From: Chloroflexota bacterium | GTDB taxonomy: Bacteria; Chloroflexota; UBA11872; VXOZ01 | Length of the DNA: 64,000 nucleotides | Direction of reading: 5' to 3' | NCBI GenBank assembly: GCA_012270555.1 | Contig: JAAXIC010000030.1 | Span: 82,097 to 146,096 of the forward strand | Shown here: positions 1 through 9,224 of the stretch, in pieces | Layout: every line of letters starts with the position of its first letter | Position numbering within the stretch: position 1 is the first letter of the stretch | The notes under the pieces: generated by a model | The model's database searches: none | Told to the model about the DNA's origin: nothing | The model's input: only the letters and a program-made list of their open reading frames with translations | Position numbers and translations under genes: made by a program

Positions 1-2
1 TC

Positions 3-1115
3 GAACTTATCGATACCAAATTCAGCTACAGCGTGAAGTACCACGGCCAGGTGTACGCCCACGACTTCGATTCCGAGATTAAGCGACAACTGCACTTCGA
101 GATTACAAAGTTTCAGCGGCTCCTGCGGCGTCTTCATTGGTTTGGGGGCTTGACCCGTTCCCAGTCGAAGCTGCTCAACGCTCTGAACCCCTTCAACTAC
201 CTGAGCATGGGGACATTACTAAACCTCGGCGGCTTCTCCGGGGACTTCAGATACAAGATTCTCAAGCCGATGTTCGTCAATTTCCTCATGGCGACAAACG
301 TCTTCGACATGCCCTCGGCGCTCTTCGCACGCTATCTCGAATTCTTCGACATCGAGAGCGCTACGCCCATGCAGACGTGGGACCGGGGCACGCGCCGCAT
401 CTATCAGAGCTTATCGGCCGACTTCAAAGACAAGGTCTATCTCAACCGCCCGGTGCGCAAGGTGTATCGGCAGGCGACCGGCGTCGTGGTTGAGGACGAA
501 AACGGTGAACGGGAGACCTTTGACGAGGTGATCTTTGCCAGCAATGCCAACCAGACGCTGATGATGCTCGATAAGCCCACGTTTCTGGAGCGCTACATTC
601 TCTCGTCGATTCGCTACGAGAGCGAACTCCACAACCATACCGTTGTCCACTCAGACCCTTCCGTCCTGCCGGACAATGAAGTAAAGCCGCTGACCACGCG
701 GAGCAACCACATCGAACAGTACGGCGCGCGACCGGACAACTATGAAATCACGTACATCATGCACAACCAGCAACCGTGGGCCAATCGCAGTGACAAGCCC
801 TGCCTAGTGACCTACAACCCGATCAGCTCTATTGATGAACGGAAGATCATCAATAAGTGGTGGTTTCAGCACATTGTCCACGACGTGCGCCATGTCGCCT
901 GGCTTGTCAACCTGTTCCGCTTCATTCAGGGCAAGCGGTGCACGTGGCACTGCGGCGCCCACACGCTGATCAACAGCCAGGAGACCTGCTTTATTACTGG
1001 GCTTGCCACCGCCAGGCAACTTGGCGCGGACTACCCTTTCAATGATCCCGCGGCTAAGCGCATGTTCAACTATTACGGCAGGATCATGTACGGCTGGCGC
1101 TTCAGGAAAGCATAG
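3..1115 (+). CDS. FAD/NAD(P)-binding amine-oxidase-like oxidoreductase, C-terminal part
   Basis: The reading frame is open to the left edge of the window, so the N-terminal dinucleotide-binding GxGxxG region lies outside and the gene is partial. The visible part resembles predicted NAD/FAD-binding proteins of the flavin amine oxidase type (COG2907-like). It has an internal segment where a loop with V-V-V-E-D-E-N-G leads into D-E-V-I-F-A-S-N-A, the usual strand returning to the FAD domain. The C-terminus, with CGAHTLIN and FITGLATARQLG, matches the place where such enzymes close over the flavin. Cytoplasmic or membrane-peripheral. The substrate cannot be told; lipids, carotenoids or other hydrophobic molecules are possible. 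It converges on a Rieske oxygenase gene. Family placement is fairly secure, exact function is not. Confidence 0.75.
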   Translation, partial: ELIDTKFSYSVKYHGQVYAHDFDSEIKRQLHFEITKFQRLLRRLHWFGGLTRSQSKLLNALNPFNYLSMGTLLNLGGFSGDFRYKILKPMFVNFLMATNVFDMPSALFARYLEFFDIESATPMQTWDRGTRRIYQSLSADFKDKVYLNRPVRKVYRQATGVVVEDENGERETFDEVIFASNANQTLMMLDKPTFLERYILSSIRYESELHNHTVVHSDPSVLPDNEVKPLTTRSNHIEQYGARPDNYEITYIMHNQQPWANRSDKPCLVTYNPISSIDERKIINKWWFQHIVHDVRHVAWLVNLFRFIQGKRCTWHCGAHTLINSQETCFITGLATARQLGADYPFNDPAAKRMFNYYGRIMYGWRFRKA

Positions 1116-1192
1116 CGGGTGCACGGCCCGGCTGGTGCTTGTTGGTACGGCGTGTCTGGGGGAGTGCCGAATAGACGACCCCAGGCGGGAGA

Positions 1193-2233
1193 TCAGTTGC
1201 TTTCGGCAAGCTCGGGATAGAACTGGGCGCAGTAGCGTCGAAATCTGGTGATCTCGCCGTCGGACTTGCAGAGGCGCGGGCGGGATTGGTACCGCTTGCG
1301 GCTCCAGATGATCTCATCCTGCAGCACTTCGCGCTCTTGCTGCGACGCGGTGAAACTATTCATGATCGGCGCGCGCATGCCCACCGGGAGAAATCCCAGG
1401 CCCGCGAGCCACCGCTTCGGCTTGCGTATTTCCCGTATTTGCGAGGCTAGCGACATCTCTATGAGTGTGCCGTCGATAGGAGTCGACAGCACCCACAGGC
1501 GCATGTCCATGCCGATCGAGTGTTCGTGAATATCCAAAAACGAGTAACCCAGCCCGTAGACGTGGGTGTCAGCGGAGAGATTAAAGGTGAGTTTCGCGAT
1601 TCCGGCAAGCGACCGGACGGACTTGAAGTTGAAACGGCTTCTGAGATAGGGGCCGTCTACCGATACCGGCTCGATACGCTCCACCTTGCCAAAACCGTGG
1701 ATGTAGCGCAGGTGCGCCAAGTCCACGGCGTTCTCCGATGTCTCCTGGGGATGCCCGGCAAAGCGGACCGTGCGGATCTCTAGGTCGCACCAGCCGTCTT
1801 CGTCGATAGAATCGGCGGGCAGGCGCCACTGCGCTTCCCGCCCTTGGATACCCCACCAGGCAAAGATCATGCCGGCGATTTCCTGTGTCTCGAATACCTT
1901 CAGCCCCGTGGCTCTGGGGGCGGGCGCATACGGCGTGGCGACGCACGTGCCGGTGGCGTCGAATTCATAGCCGTGGAAGGGACACACCAGTCGGCCGTCG
2001 CGCACGCGTCCCCCGGCGGCGGGACTGAGATCGGAGCCCAAGTGCGGACAGTAGGCCTCGGCCACGCAGATGCGCCTGTCTTCATCACAATAGACGACGA
2101 TATTCTCGCCCATCCAGGTCTTTTGAATGAGCTTTTCCTTCTCAATGGCCTTCCGGCTTGCGATAAAGTACCAACCCTCCGGAAAAGGGGATGGCAGTGT
2201 GCCGTTCTCAGACGGCTTAAGTTGGGCTATCAT
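1193..2233 (-). CDS. Rieske non-heme iron oxygenase, alpha-subunit type
   Basis: The protein is 346 residues from the chosen ATG at 2233. An upstream in-frame ATG would add 74 residues with no family resemblance. The Rieske [2Fe-2S] site is visible as C62-P-H64 and C84-P-F-H87. The mononuclear iron site is visible as D171-x2-H174-x4-H179, the usual D-x2-H-x4-H ligand pattern of aromatic-ring and steroid oxygenases. The length and single-gene arrangement resemble KshA/VanA-type monooxygenases rather than alpha3beta3 dioxygenases. It should hydroxylate or demethylate a hydrophobic substrate using electrons from a separate reductase, and none is seen nearby. It is divergent from the GPP34-P450 gene across 239 bp, so the two may share regulation. 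Confidence 0.88.
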   Translation of the reverse strand: MIAQLKPSENGTLPSPFPEGWYFIASRKAIEKEKLIQKTWMGENIVVYCDEDRRICVAEAYCPHLGSDLSPAAGGRVRDGRLVCPFHGYEFDATGTCVATPYAPAPRATGLKVFETQEIAGMIFAWWGIQGREAQWRLPADSIDEDGWCDLEIRTVRFAGHPQETSENAVDLAHLRYIHGFGKVERIEPVSVDGPYLRSRFNFKSVRSLAGIAKLTFNLSADTHVYGLGYSFLDIHEHSIGMDMRLWVLSTPIDGTLIEMSLASQIREIRKPKRWLAGLGFLPVGMRAPIMNSFTASQQEREVLQDEIIWSRKRYQSRPRLCKSDGEITRFRRYCAQFYPELAESN

Positions 2234-2472
2234 CTTTGACTCGTCCCCATTATGTCCCGATTGACAGCTTTGCCGCCAATCAACTACCATTAAGTCAATG
2301 ATAACAAAACTACCTGTGCGACACCTTGTGGGTACACACGCCAAATGTGCGGCCCGCACTTCATTGTGAAAAATTCCTCTACTCCTTTCTTCTCCGCTAG
2401 CGTAATCTACCAACGTCTCTACTACGACACCACGGCCTCCCAGGTTTCCAGTCATACAAGGATGTAAGACTC

Positions 2473-4506
2473 ATGTCTCTCACAACAGAACGTGTCGCCA
2501 TCCATGAGCTAACCCTGCCGCAAGAACTCGTCCTGATGCTGCTCAATGAGGAGACCGGCTACTTTCGCCAGGTGGTCGGCTGGGACTTGAACTGCGCCAT
2601 CATTGGCGGCGCATTAGCGGAACTCTCGCTCAGAACCCGAATTGACACAGATATGGAGTCCCTCAAACTGCTGGACGCGACGCCGACAGACAACCCCGTC
2701 TTGGACCCAATTCTGGAGAAGATCGCTGAAGAACCGGTTGAACATAACGTGCAGTACTGGATCGAGCGGCTCGTCTTTCGCGCGCCGGCCATAATCGACC
2801 AGACTCTGGAGGGCTTGGTTCAGTTGAAGATACTGGATTACCACGACGGCGAATTCTGGACGCTCTCCCGTACCTCGTGGCAGACGGAACTGTACACCGA
2901 CTCCCGTCAAGTCACCGCGGCTGAGTTCGTCGAGACGCGCGTGAGCCGGGCAATCTTCGACAATGAGATCCCGAACCCACGAGATGTCATCATCATCGCC
3001 CTGCTCAATACGTGCGACGTTCTACGCTTCATCTTTCAACTCGATGAGGACTCGGAGGAGCGTATACAGACTATCTGCAGAATGGAGTTGATAGGCCGGT
3101 CCATCGCCGAGGCAGTTGCCAACAACTTTGCCGGAGGTTCGCTCCAGCGGTCCGCTCTCGCCAAGAAGATCCCGACGGTCCCTCTGCATAAGCTGCTGTT
3201 GAATCCGCATCTACGCAGCGCCAACATTCCGGCGATCTTTGCGGAACTTGGTAAAGAGTTCGGCCCTGTGTTCCAAATACGCCCGCCCTTTTCCGAGCCC
3301 CTATACTTCATTGGCGGGCCCCGCGTTAATCAATGGGTGCAACGAAACGGGCGGCAGTTCCTACGGGCCAGGGATTACTTTGCCGACTTCGAGAAGGTCT
3401 TCGGCGCGTCCGGACTCATTCCCGCCGTAGATGGGGCCGATCACTTCCGGCTGCGCAAGGCCATGTCTCCCGGATACTCACGCGAGAGGCTGGAGGCACA
3501 ACTGGATGAGGTCTATCGTAACGCCCGCACGTATATGGCGGATTGGAAGGTTGGAGACTCCTATTCTGCGCGGTCGCTGTGCCGACGGATGATCAACGCA
3601 CAAATTTCGCCGTTCACCGTCAGCATTGAGTCACAAGATATCGTCGACGATCTCATGGCATACAAAGAACGGGGGCTCAGCACGCACGTCGCGCGGGTCC
3701 TGCCCAAGTTCATGCTCCATACGCCCGGCATGAGACGCCGGGCGAAAATCGTCAATGAGGTGGCGGAGCGAGTACAACGTGTCCATACACCCGCCCAGCG
3801 CGCGGGTCGTCCGCGGGATCTCGCGGATGATCTTCTCAGCCTGCAGGCCAGCGATCCGCAGTTCCTGCCGGAATCCAATATACCGTTCATGCTGTCGGCG
3901 CCGCTGCTTGCCAGCATGTACCTAGGCGATGCGCTGAGCTTTGCAGTCTACGCCATGGCTGCGCAACCTGAGCTCTATGACAGGATCAAGGTAGAAGCGG
4001 ACGCGCTGTTCGGCAATGGCGATCCGCAGGGCGGGGACTTCACCCTGGAAGCAATGGACGTCACGCACCGCTTCCTCATGGAGGTCTTGCGCATGTATCC
4101 GGTTGTGCCCATGTCAATTCGCAACGTCATGAACGCTTGTGTGGTGGAAGGCTTCGAACTGCCGGTGGGAGCGAGGATCCATATCGCTACGACCGCCTCG
4201 CACTACATGGAGAGTGCCTTTCCTGAACCCTTCAAATTCGATATTGACCGCTATGCGGCGCCGCGTTTTGAGCATCGCAGCCGGGCATACGCCCCATACG
4301 GCCTGGGCACACACACGTGTCTCGGCACCCGGTTGATGGAACGGCAAATGACTATCAACGTACTGATGATCGCGCATTACTTCACGCTCGAGGTATCCCC
4401 CGATAAGTTCAGGCACAAGCTCACGTTCAGTCCCTTCCCTTCCAACAAGCCGAGCGGGAAGCTGAAGTTCGTCATTGCCGAACAGCGGCGTGAGATTCCT
4501 GCCTGA
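2473..4506 (+). CDS. GPP34 (Golgi phosphoprotein 3-like) domain fused to cytochrome P450
   Basis: This 677-residue protein has two parts. Residues about 10-225 look like a bacterial GPP34 domain: an L-T-L-P-Q-E-L start, a helix with A-L-A-E-L-S-L-R, a D-A-T-P-T segment and I-A-E-E-P. In eukaryotes this fold (GOLPH3/Vps74) binds phosphoinositides. Residues about 233-677 are a cytochrome P450 with the ExxR motif E537-V-L-R540, an R-Y-A-A-P meander and the heme loop Y609-G-L-G-T-H-T-C616-L-G, Cys616 being the thiolate ligand. By eye the I-helix lacks the usual A/G-G-x-D/E-T signature (L-A-S-M-Y near residues 479-483). The start is supported by AAGGATG 8 nt upstream. No ferredoxin or reductase gene is adjacent. 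The GPP34 part may tether the P450 to membrane lipid, which is inference. Confidence 0.85.
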   Translation: MSLTTERVAIHELTLPQELVLMLLNEETGYFRQVVGWDLNCAIIGGALAELSLRTRIDTDMESLKLLDATPTDNPVLDPILEKIAEEPVEHNVQYWIERLVFRAPAIIDQTLEGLVQLKILDYHDGEFWTLSRTSWQTELYTDSRQVTAAEFVETRVSRAIFDNEIPNPRDVIIIALLNTCDVLRFIFQLDEDSEERIQTICRMELIGRSIAEAVANNFAGGSLQRSALAKKIPTVPLHKLLLNPHLRSANIPAIFAELGKEFGPVFQIRPPFSEPLYFIGGPRVNQWVQRNGRQFLRARDYFADFEKVFGASGLIPAVDGADHFRLRKAMSPGYSRERLEAQLDEVYRNARTYMADWKVGDSYSARSLCRRMINAQISPFTVSIESQDIVDDLMAYKERGLSTHVARVLPKFMLHTPGMRRRAKIVNEVAERVQRVHTPAQRAGRPRDLADDLLSLQASDPQFLPESNIPFMLSAPLLASMYLGDALSFAVYAMAAQPELYDRIKVEADALFGNGDPQGGDFTLEAMDVTHRFLMEVLRMYPVVPMSIRNVMNACVVEGFELPVGARIHIATTASHYMESAFPEPFKFDIDRYAAPRFEHRSRAYAPYGLGTHTCLGTRLMERQMTINVLMIAHYFTLEVSPDKFRHKLTFSPFPSNKPSGKLKFVIAEQRREIPA

Positions 4507-4535
4507 TACGCCGTCGCCCCGCGCCTCGTTTCTCC

Positions 4536-4580
4536 GGTAGCGCAGGTTTACAACCCCGTACGTGATACGGGGTTGTAAAC
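4536..4580. repeat. Dispersed palindromic repeat, family C
   Basis: A perfect 15-bp inverted repeat (arms 4546-4560 and 4566-4580, loop cgtga) is preceded by GGTAGCGCAG. A second copy in opposite orientation lies at 17601-17637 and shares the ACCCCGTA/TACGGGG core and the GTAGCG flank. It sits between convergent genes and could also act as a weak bidirectional terminator. Confidence 0.7.
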
Positions 4581-4675
4581 GTGTCCTGAGTCTGTCGCAG
4601 GGCCTGTGCTAGCGGGAAGTCGAATCGGCCTCTCCTGAGCTTACCGAAGGCCGCCGCGTTTCTCGCCGCAACGGT

Positions 4676-4715
4676 AAATGCGGCAGCATTACCGACTGGC
4701 AATGCTGCCGCATTT
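4676..4715. terminator. Hairpin between convergent P450 and RND genes
   Basis: A perfect 15-bp stem (4676-4690 with 4701-4715) encloses a 10-nt loop. The stem starts with AAA and ends with TTT, so a short U-run forms on either strand. It lies 24 nt past the stop codon of the RND gene on the minus strand and 170 nt past the P450 stop. It is a likely bidirectional intrinsic terminator. Confidence 0.55.
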
Positions 4716-4738
4716 GCTTCTTAAGAGGAGCCGAGTTT

Positions 4739-7228
4739 TTACGCGTACCGCTGTTCTATGGCCTCGATCTCCAAATCGAGCTCGTCCGCCCAGCGCTTCA
4801 CCTTGGAGCGCAGCCGGACATTTTGGTAGGCACCCCAGATTGTCATCGCGGGTGGTACCAGCAGGACGGACACTAACAGCGAGTAAAGGATCGTGATGGA
4901 AGCCGCAATGGCGAACTGCTGGGAAGCAAGCAATGGCGAGGCTATCAGCGCACCCAGTCCGAGCGCCGTCGTTAGCGCGGAACCCAGCAGCGCCGAACCG
5001 GTGGTCGCGAGCGTCCGGATTGCCGCTTGCTCCGGGTCCCGCCCGCGGGCGTACTCCTCGCGATAGCGATGAATCACGTGAATGGTGTAGTCCACCCCAA
5101 TACCTACCGAGAGCGCCGTGATGATAGACGTGACGAGTGAATACGGAATACCCAGCAGCGCCATGGTGCCTAGCACCGAGATCAGCACGAGCACAATCGG
5201 GCCCACCGCGATGATGGATAGCGCCGGCTGGCGCACCGTGACCCAGAAGAAGAGCGCCAGGACGCTGAGGGCCACCGCGATGGTCGTAGTAATCGCCTCC
5301 GTCTGCCGTTCAGTAATGGCGTCCGTGATTGTGATACCAATGATACCTTCGGATGTTGCTACGATAGCGTTGTCATCACCGAGCCAGAGGTCCTCTAAGG
5401 ACTCTTGAATCTGCTTCGCCTGATTGGTGTCGCCCGAGTAGGCCGGGAACTGAAGCAGCATGGCGTCAGTGCCGGCCGGGTCGTTAACCAGGAGATACGC
5501 GAGCGTCGGGTCCTGTGCTTGGAGCCTGTTGAGGAATTCCTGCATCAACCCGGAATCAAGTCTCACTCCCGCCGAGGCTTCCTGGAAAAGAGCGGCAAGC
5601 TCAGAATCGTACTTGTCGCCGGGCTGGCCGCTGTCGTGTATCCAGTCTCGCACAAGGAGCTCATATGATGCCTGGATTGGGCCCGCCGCCGCGGTTGGGC
5701 GGCTTTCTTCGTCCTCGAAGGCGGCGGTGATATCCCGCAAGTTCAGCAGCGTACGGGTCTCTGTGGCCTCGGCCTTCACGATCACACTCACGATCTCCGT
5801 TGAACCGCCGATAGCCGCATCGATGGTGTCCAGGTCCGCCAGCAAGGTGCCTCCTCTGGGCAGAATGTCGCGGATGTTGAACTCCGACTTGATTCCTGTG
5901 GCCGCGTACCCCAGCGCGATCGTAACCGCAAGCACAACAATGAGGTACGGCGCAGGCGCGCGCGTGATACTCCTGCCCAGCAGTGTCGCCAAGCCCTCGA
6001 TACCGGGCAAGGCCGTCGCTACCAGGCGGGGCTGCTTGAGCTTGCCCCGGGCTTCCCGCCGCCGGTCGATGATCGTCCGGCCGGCCGGGAGCAGCGTTAG
6101 CATCACGATGAGGGTCATGCCCACGCCTAAACCGGCGATCAAGCCGAAATCACCGATGATTCCAATAGGAGAAAACAGACTTACCAGCAAGCTGACGATT
6201 GTCGTGACAGCGGCCAATACCAGCGGAATGGTGACGTTGCGCAGTCCGATCTGGGCGGCCGGTACCACCGACTCGCCTTCATGACGCTGCTCCCGGTAGT
6301 GCGAGACAATCTGAATCGCGTAGTCCACCGTAAGGCTGATTACGATAATCGGCACCATCGCCGTAAGCTGATTTGGCGGTCCGGTGATGCCCAGCGCGTG
6401 AGGACCCAACCAGCCTTCCACGCCAACGATCCACATCAGCGAGATAAACAGGCCGGCCAGTGTGAGCAGTAGATCAGACAACGTACGCAAGAAGAGCAGG
6501 ATTAGTCCCGCGATGAGCAAGAGCGCCAGCCCAATCAACGGCCCCATGCCTTCCTGCGTAGCTCGCTTGTACTCGTCCTCAATCACCGCCGGTGATACGC
6601 TGCTCACTTGCAGCGGACCCTCGGACGCAACTGCGAGCTCGTTTATTTTGCGTTCTGCGTCGCCAGTGCGCTCATCACCCGTGTCCCGCAGACGGATGAC
6701 GGCAACTGCCACCTCCGTTCCATCTGTATCGGCGCCGGTCAAGGCGTCTAGCGCCACTTGAATCTCGGGTGGGCCGCGGGCAGCGTTGATTTGCTCCTGT
6801 GTGATGGACGCTACGTTGTCCGTTTGGAGCACAGCCTTGATGAGCAACACGGGCGCGATGAGGGGATCTACCGGGACGAAAAGTTCTCTGACAGCAGGAT
6901 CGGCCACAATCTCGTTAATCAGGGCATCCATCTGCGCCAGACCGGCGGGCGTAAGGGCGTTTCCGCGGAAGAGGAGCGTAACCACACTAGCTTTGCCGGT
7001 TTCGCCAAAGATCTCATCGATCTCAGCTATGGCTTCAGCAACGGTACTCCCTGGAGGAAGTATCGCCTCATCTCCGAGAGGAGGCGCGCGCCGTACCGCC
7101 CCGGCAGTCAGGAAGATCGTAATGTTAAGGATGACAAAGATCGTAATCCAGGGACGAGCCGTTACCAGCCCAGAAAACCAACCAAGTGTGCGGCTCAGGG
7201 ATTGCATTTCTACCATAGTGACCCCCAT
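4739..7228 (-). CDS. RND superfamily MMPL/HAE3-type exporter
   Basis: This 829-residue membrane protein is built as two similar halves, each with one transmembrane helix, a large extracytoplasmic loop and a block of five helices. Two copies of the RND helix-4 motif are visible: L-T-V-D-Y-A-I-Q-I in the first half and G-I-G-V-D-Y-T-I-H-V in the second. The Asp is the expected proton-relay residue. The length and one-gene design fit the MMPL/HpnN group, which moves lipids and hopanoids, rather than tripartite AcrB-type pumps of over 1000 residues. No adaptor or outer-membrane channel gene is near, consistent with a monoderm. The nearby P450 and Rieske genes suggest a lipid-like cargo (inference). 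In-frame ATGs at 7216 and 7207 are alternative starts. Confidence 0.88.
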   Translation of the reverse strand: MGVTMVEMQSLSRTLGWFSGLVTARPWITIFVILNITIFLTAGAVRRAPPLGDEAILPPGSTVAEAIAEIDEIFGETGKASVVTLLFRGNALTPAGLAQMDALINEIVADPAVRELFVPVDPLIAPVLLIKAVLQTDNVASITQEQINAARGPPEIQVALDALTGADTDGTEVAVAVIRLRDTGDERTGDAERKINELAVASEGPLQVSSVSPAVIEDEYKRATQEGMGPLIGLALLLIAGLILLFLRTLSDLLLTLAGLFISLMWIVGVEGWLGPHALGITGPPNQLTAMVPIIVISLTVDYAIQIVSHYREQRHEGESVVPAAQIGLRNVTIPLVLAAVTTIVSLLVSLFSPIGIIGDFGLIAGLGVGMTLIVMLTLLPAGRTIIDRRREARGKLKQPRLVATALPGIEGLATLLGRSITRAPAPYLIVVLAVTIALGYAATGIKSEFNIRDILPRGGTLLADLDTIDAAIGGSTEIVSVIVKAEATETRTLLNLRDITAAFEDEESRPTAAAGPIQASYELLVRDWIHDSGQPGDKYDSELAALFQEASAGVRLDSGLMQEFLNRLQAQDPTLAYLLVNDPAGTDAMLLQFPAYSGDTNQAKQIQESLEDLWLGDDNAIVATSEGIIGITITDAITERQTEAITTTIAVALSVLALFFWVTVRQPALSIIAVGPIVLVLISVLGTMALLGIPYSLVTSIITALSVGIGVDYTIHVIHRYREEYARGRDPEQAAIRTLATTGSALLGSALTTALGLGALIASPLLASQQFAIAASITILYSLLVSVLLVPPAMTIWGAYQNVRLRSKVKRWADELDLEIEAIEQRYA

Positions 7229-7504
7229 GTGCCGGGACGTATCTCGGCAGTTGCATACGGCTCTGGCAGTATGATTAACGGCAAACGCGTCAAAGCCGGA
7301 ACCGCCGCGCTACGTACTGTACTTGCCACTGTGGGGAAATCATAGCAGGGATTGCAGGGGTTTGTCTTATATGCCCGTGAATCCGTAAAGGCCATTCACT
7401 ACAACGATGTAACCAGCGCAAACTACCAGCCTGCCCCCACTTTCTTGTGATCTGTTGCGTCGCAGCGGAGACAACCTGAGGCCAACGCATCCCGCACATG
7501 CCGA

Positions 7505-8965
7505 TCACAAGCTCATGCGTGCGTCCGCGCGGGCCTTCCACTTAGCGTAACTGGGGGATTGCAAGAGCGCGCCGTTCGGCTGCACCACTAACCGGCCGTT
7601 CTGTCCGCGTGGATCGCCGCGCTCCTCGTTCACGCGGGCGAGCAATGCGCGCAATTCGTCAATGCGGTCCTGTGCTGCGGCGTTACCAGCGAGATCGCGG
7701 CACTCCTGCGGGTCATCAACCAGGTTGAAGTACCGTTCCCTGCCCGTATGGTGGAACCAGGTGTACTTCTCCCGCTTCGTCGCGATGAACTGCATGCCTT
7801 GGTCCCAGCCATGGATTCTGGTTTGTTCCCCTTGCAGGAAATCGCGCCATTCAGTTTCTTCGCCACGCGCGAGCGGAAGAAGGCTCTTTCCGTCGACGGA
7901 TTCAGGTATCTCCACCCGCGCGGCGTCGAGCACGGTCGGCATGAGGTCGCGAAGTTCGATTATCTCGTCGCAGGACCCGCCGCGCTCCTCATCCCACGTG
8001 TCCGGATACTTGATGAAGAACGGAATACGCGCGGAACCGTCGTTGGAGTAACCCTTGCGCCACAGACAGTGGTCCCCAAGCATGTCGCCATGGTCTGAGG
8101 TGAAGATGAAGAGTGTGTTGCGCAAGGCATCGCGATCGCGCCAGCTACACTCATAGAGGAAACGGCCCACCTGATGATCGATGAATGTGATGCTACCGTA
8201 GTAAGCAGCTCGTGTGCGGTGCACCTGTGTGTCAGGAGCCCGGCCGCGCCAAGCAGTGGTGCTGGCAATCGGCTCGTCGTATGCCGCGGCCCAGTCGCCC
8301 ATGGACGGCATGGGAATGTCGGGGTTGTCCTTATACATATCGAAATAGACCGGTGGGGGATCGTAGGGCGCATGGGGACGCGTGAATGACAGCCACAGGA
8401 AGAACGGACACGTGGGATCGCGCCGCTCGATGAACTTGACCGCTTCGCTCACGGTCCAATGGGTGGCGTGCAGGTGTTCCGGCAAGTGGCTTGGCCGGCC
8501 CATCAAGCTATTCCACTCGAGACCATGGTCGAGGTCACCGATCTTCCCGGCTGTCTCCGCGCGCAGCCAAGCCATATAGTCAGTCCAGAGACCACGGCCC
8601 GTGCTATCCTGCACGGCTTCATAGAACCCGTAAAGGGCGCGTCTGGGAAACTGGTCCGACTTCCCTATGCTCGCAGTGTGGTAGCCAGCCTTCATCAGCT
8701 CGCCAGCCAGCGTCGCCGGGAAGTCCAAAGCGTCTTGGCCTGCGCCACTGCCAAGCCGTCCGTGATTCCACTGGTCCATGCCCGTCATCATGGCGGCCCG
8801 CGACGGCAGGCAGGACGGTGAACTCGTGTAGCACCGCGTAAACTTCACGCCGCGCCCGGCGAGCTCGTCGAGATACGGCGTTTCCAAGACCGGGTTCGCG
8901 TACCCAATGCAGTCCGAGCGCTGCTGGTCAGTGACAATCACGACGATGTTCGGGCGACTTGGCAT
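7505..8965 (-). CDS. Sulfatase, formylglycine-dependent type I
   Basis: This 486-residue protein belongs to the alkaline phosphatase/sulfatase superfamily. The activation motif C52-L-P-S-R56 is visible. Its Cys is oxidised to formylglycine in active enzymes by a separate generating enzyme that is not in this window. N-I-V-V-I-V-T-D-Q-Q provides the N-terminal metal ligands and T-S-D-H-G-D-M-L-G-D-H the later ones. No signal peptide is seen, so the enzyme appears cytoplasmic. The start has AAGGAG 8 nt upstream. The substrate is unknown; sulfated polysaccharide or choline sulfate are the common possibilities. It follows a Gfo/Idh gene on the same strand, suggesting carbohydrate catabolism. Confidence 0.9.
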   Translation of the reverse strand: MPSRPNIVVIVTDQQRSDCIGYANPVLETPYLDELAGRGVKFTRCYTSSPSCLPSRAAMMTGMDQWNHGRLGSGAGQDALDFPATLAGELMKAGYHTASIGKSDQFPRRALYGFYEAVQDSTGRGLWTDYMAWLRAETAGKIGDLDHGLEWNSLMGRPSHLPEHLHATHWTVSEAVKFIERRDPTCPFFLWLSFTRPHAPYDPPPVYFDMYKDNPDIPMPSMGDWAAAYDEPIASTTAWRGRAPDTQVHRTRAAYYGSITFIDHQVGRFLYECSWRDRDALRNTLFIFTSDHGDMLGDHCLWRKGYSNDGSARIPFFIKYPDTWDEERGGSCDEIIELRDLMPTVLDAARVEIPESVDGKSLLPLARGEETEWRDFLQGEQTRIHGWDQGMQFIATKREKYTWFHHTGRERYFNLVDDPQECRDLAGNAAAQDRIDELRALLARVNEERGDPRGQNGRLVVQPNGALLQSPSYAKWKARADARMSL

Positions 8966-9041
8966 AATTCGGTCTCCTTAAGATCGCAGGCGATAGAACA
9001 GGATGTGATGTAAAAAGGAGAAATTCCCGCATTTCCCCATG

Positions 9042-9192
9042 CGTGCTGAGTCTATTGAAGCACTGGCTATCCGTAAGCGCAGCACCCAGTTTCCGTTCGC
9101 GCTGAGCTTGTCGAAGCGCCATCTGCCGGCAACCGAAGCCCCCACACCGTTCGTGCTGAGGGCTGCGCGAAGCCCTTGTCGAAGTATGAACG
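9042..9192. repeat. Three palindromic repeat copies, family A
   Basis: The gap between the sulfatase and oxidoreductase genes holds three copies of a CTGAGCTTGTCGAAG-centred palindrome: 9042-9063 (degenerate), 9099-9119 (clean) and 9148-9192 (longer, with an inserted smaller hairpin). A fourth lies at 10554-10580. Each folds into a GCG..CGC or CGT..ACG hairpin. Such elements are common in intergenic DNA of several bacterial phyla. They may mark mRNA 3' ends. Confidence 0.75.
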
Positions 9193-9224
9193 GGAAATCA
9201 GCGGCTGGTATTGCAATGCAGCAC

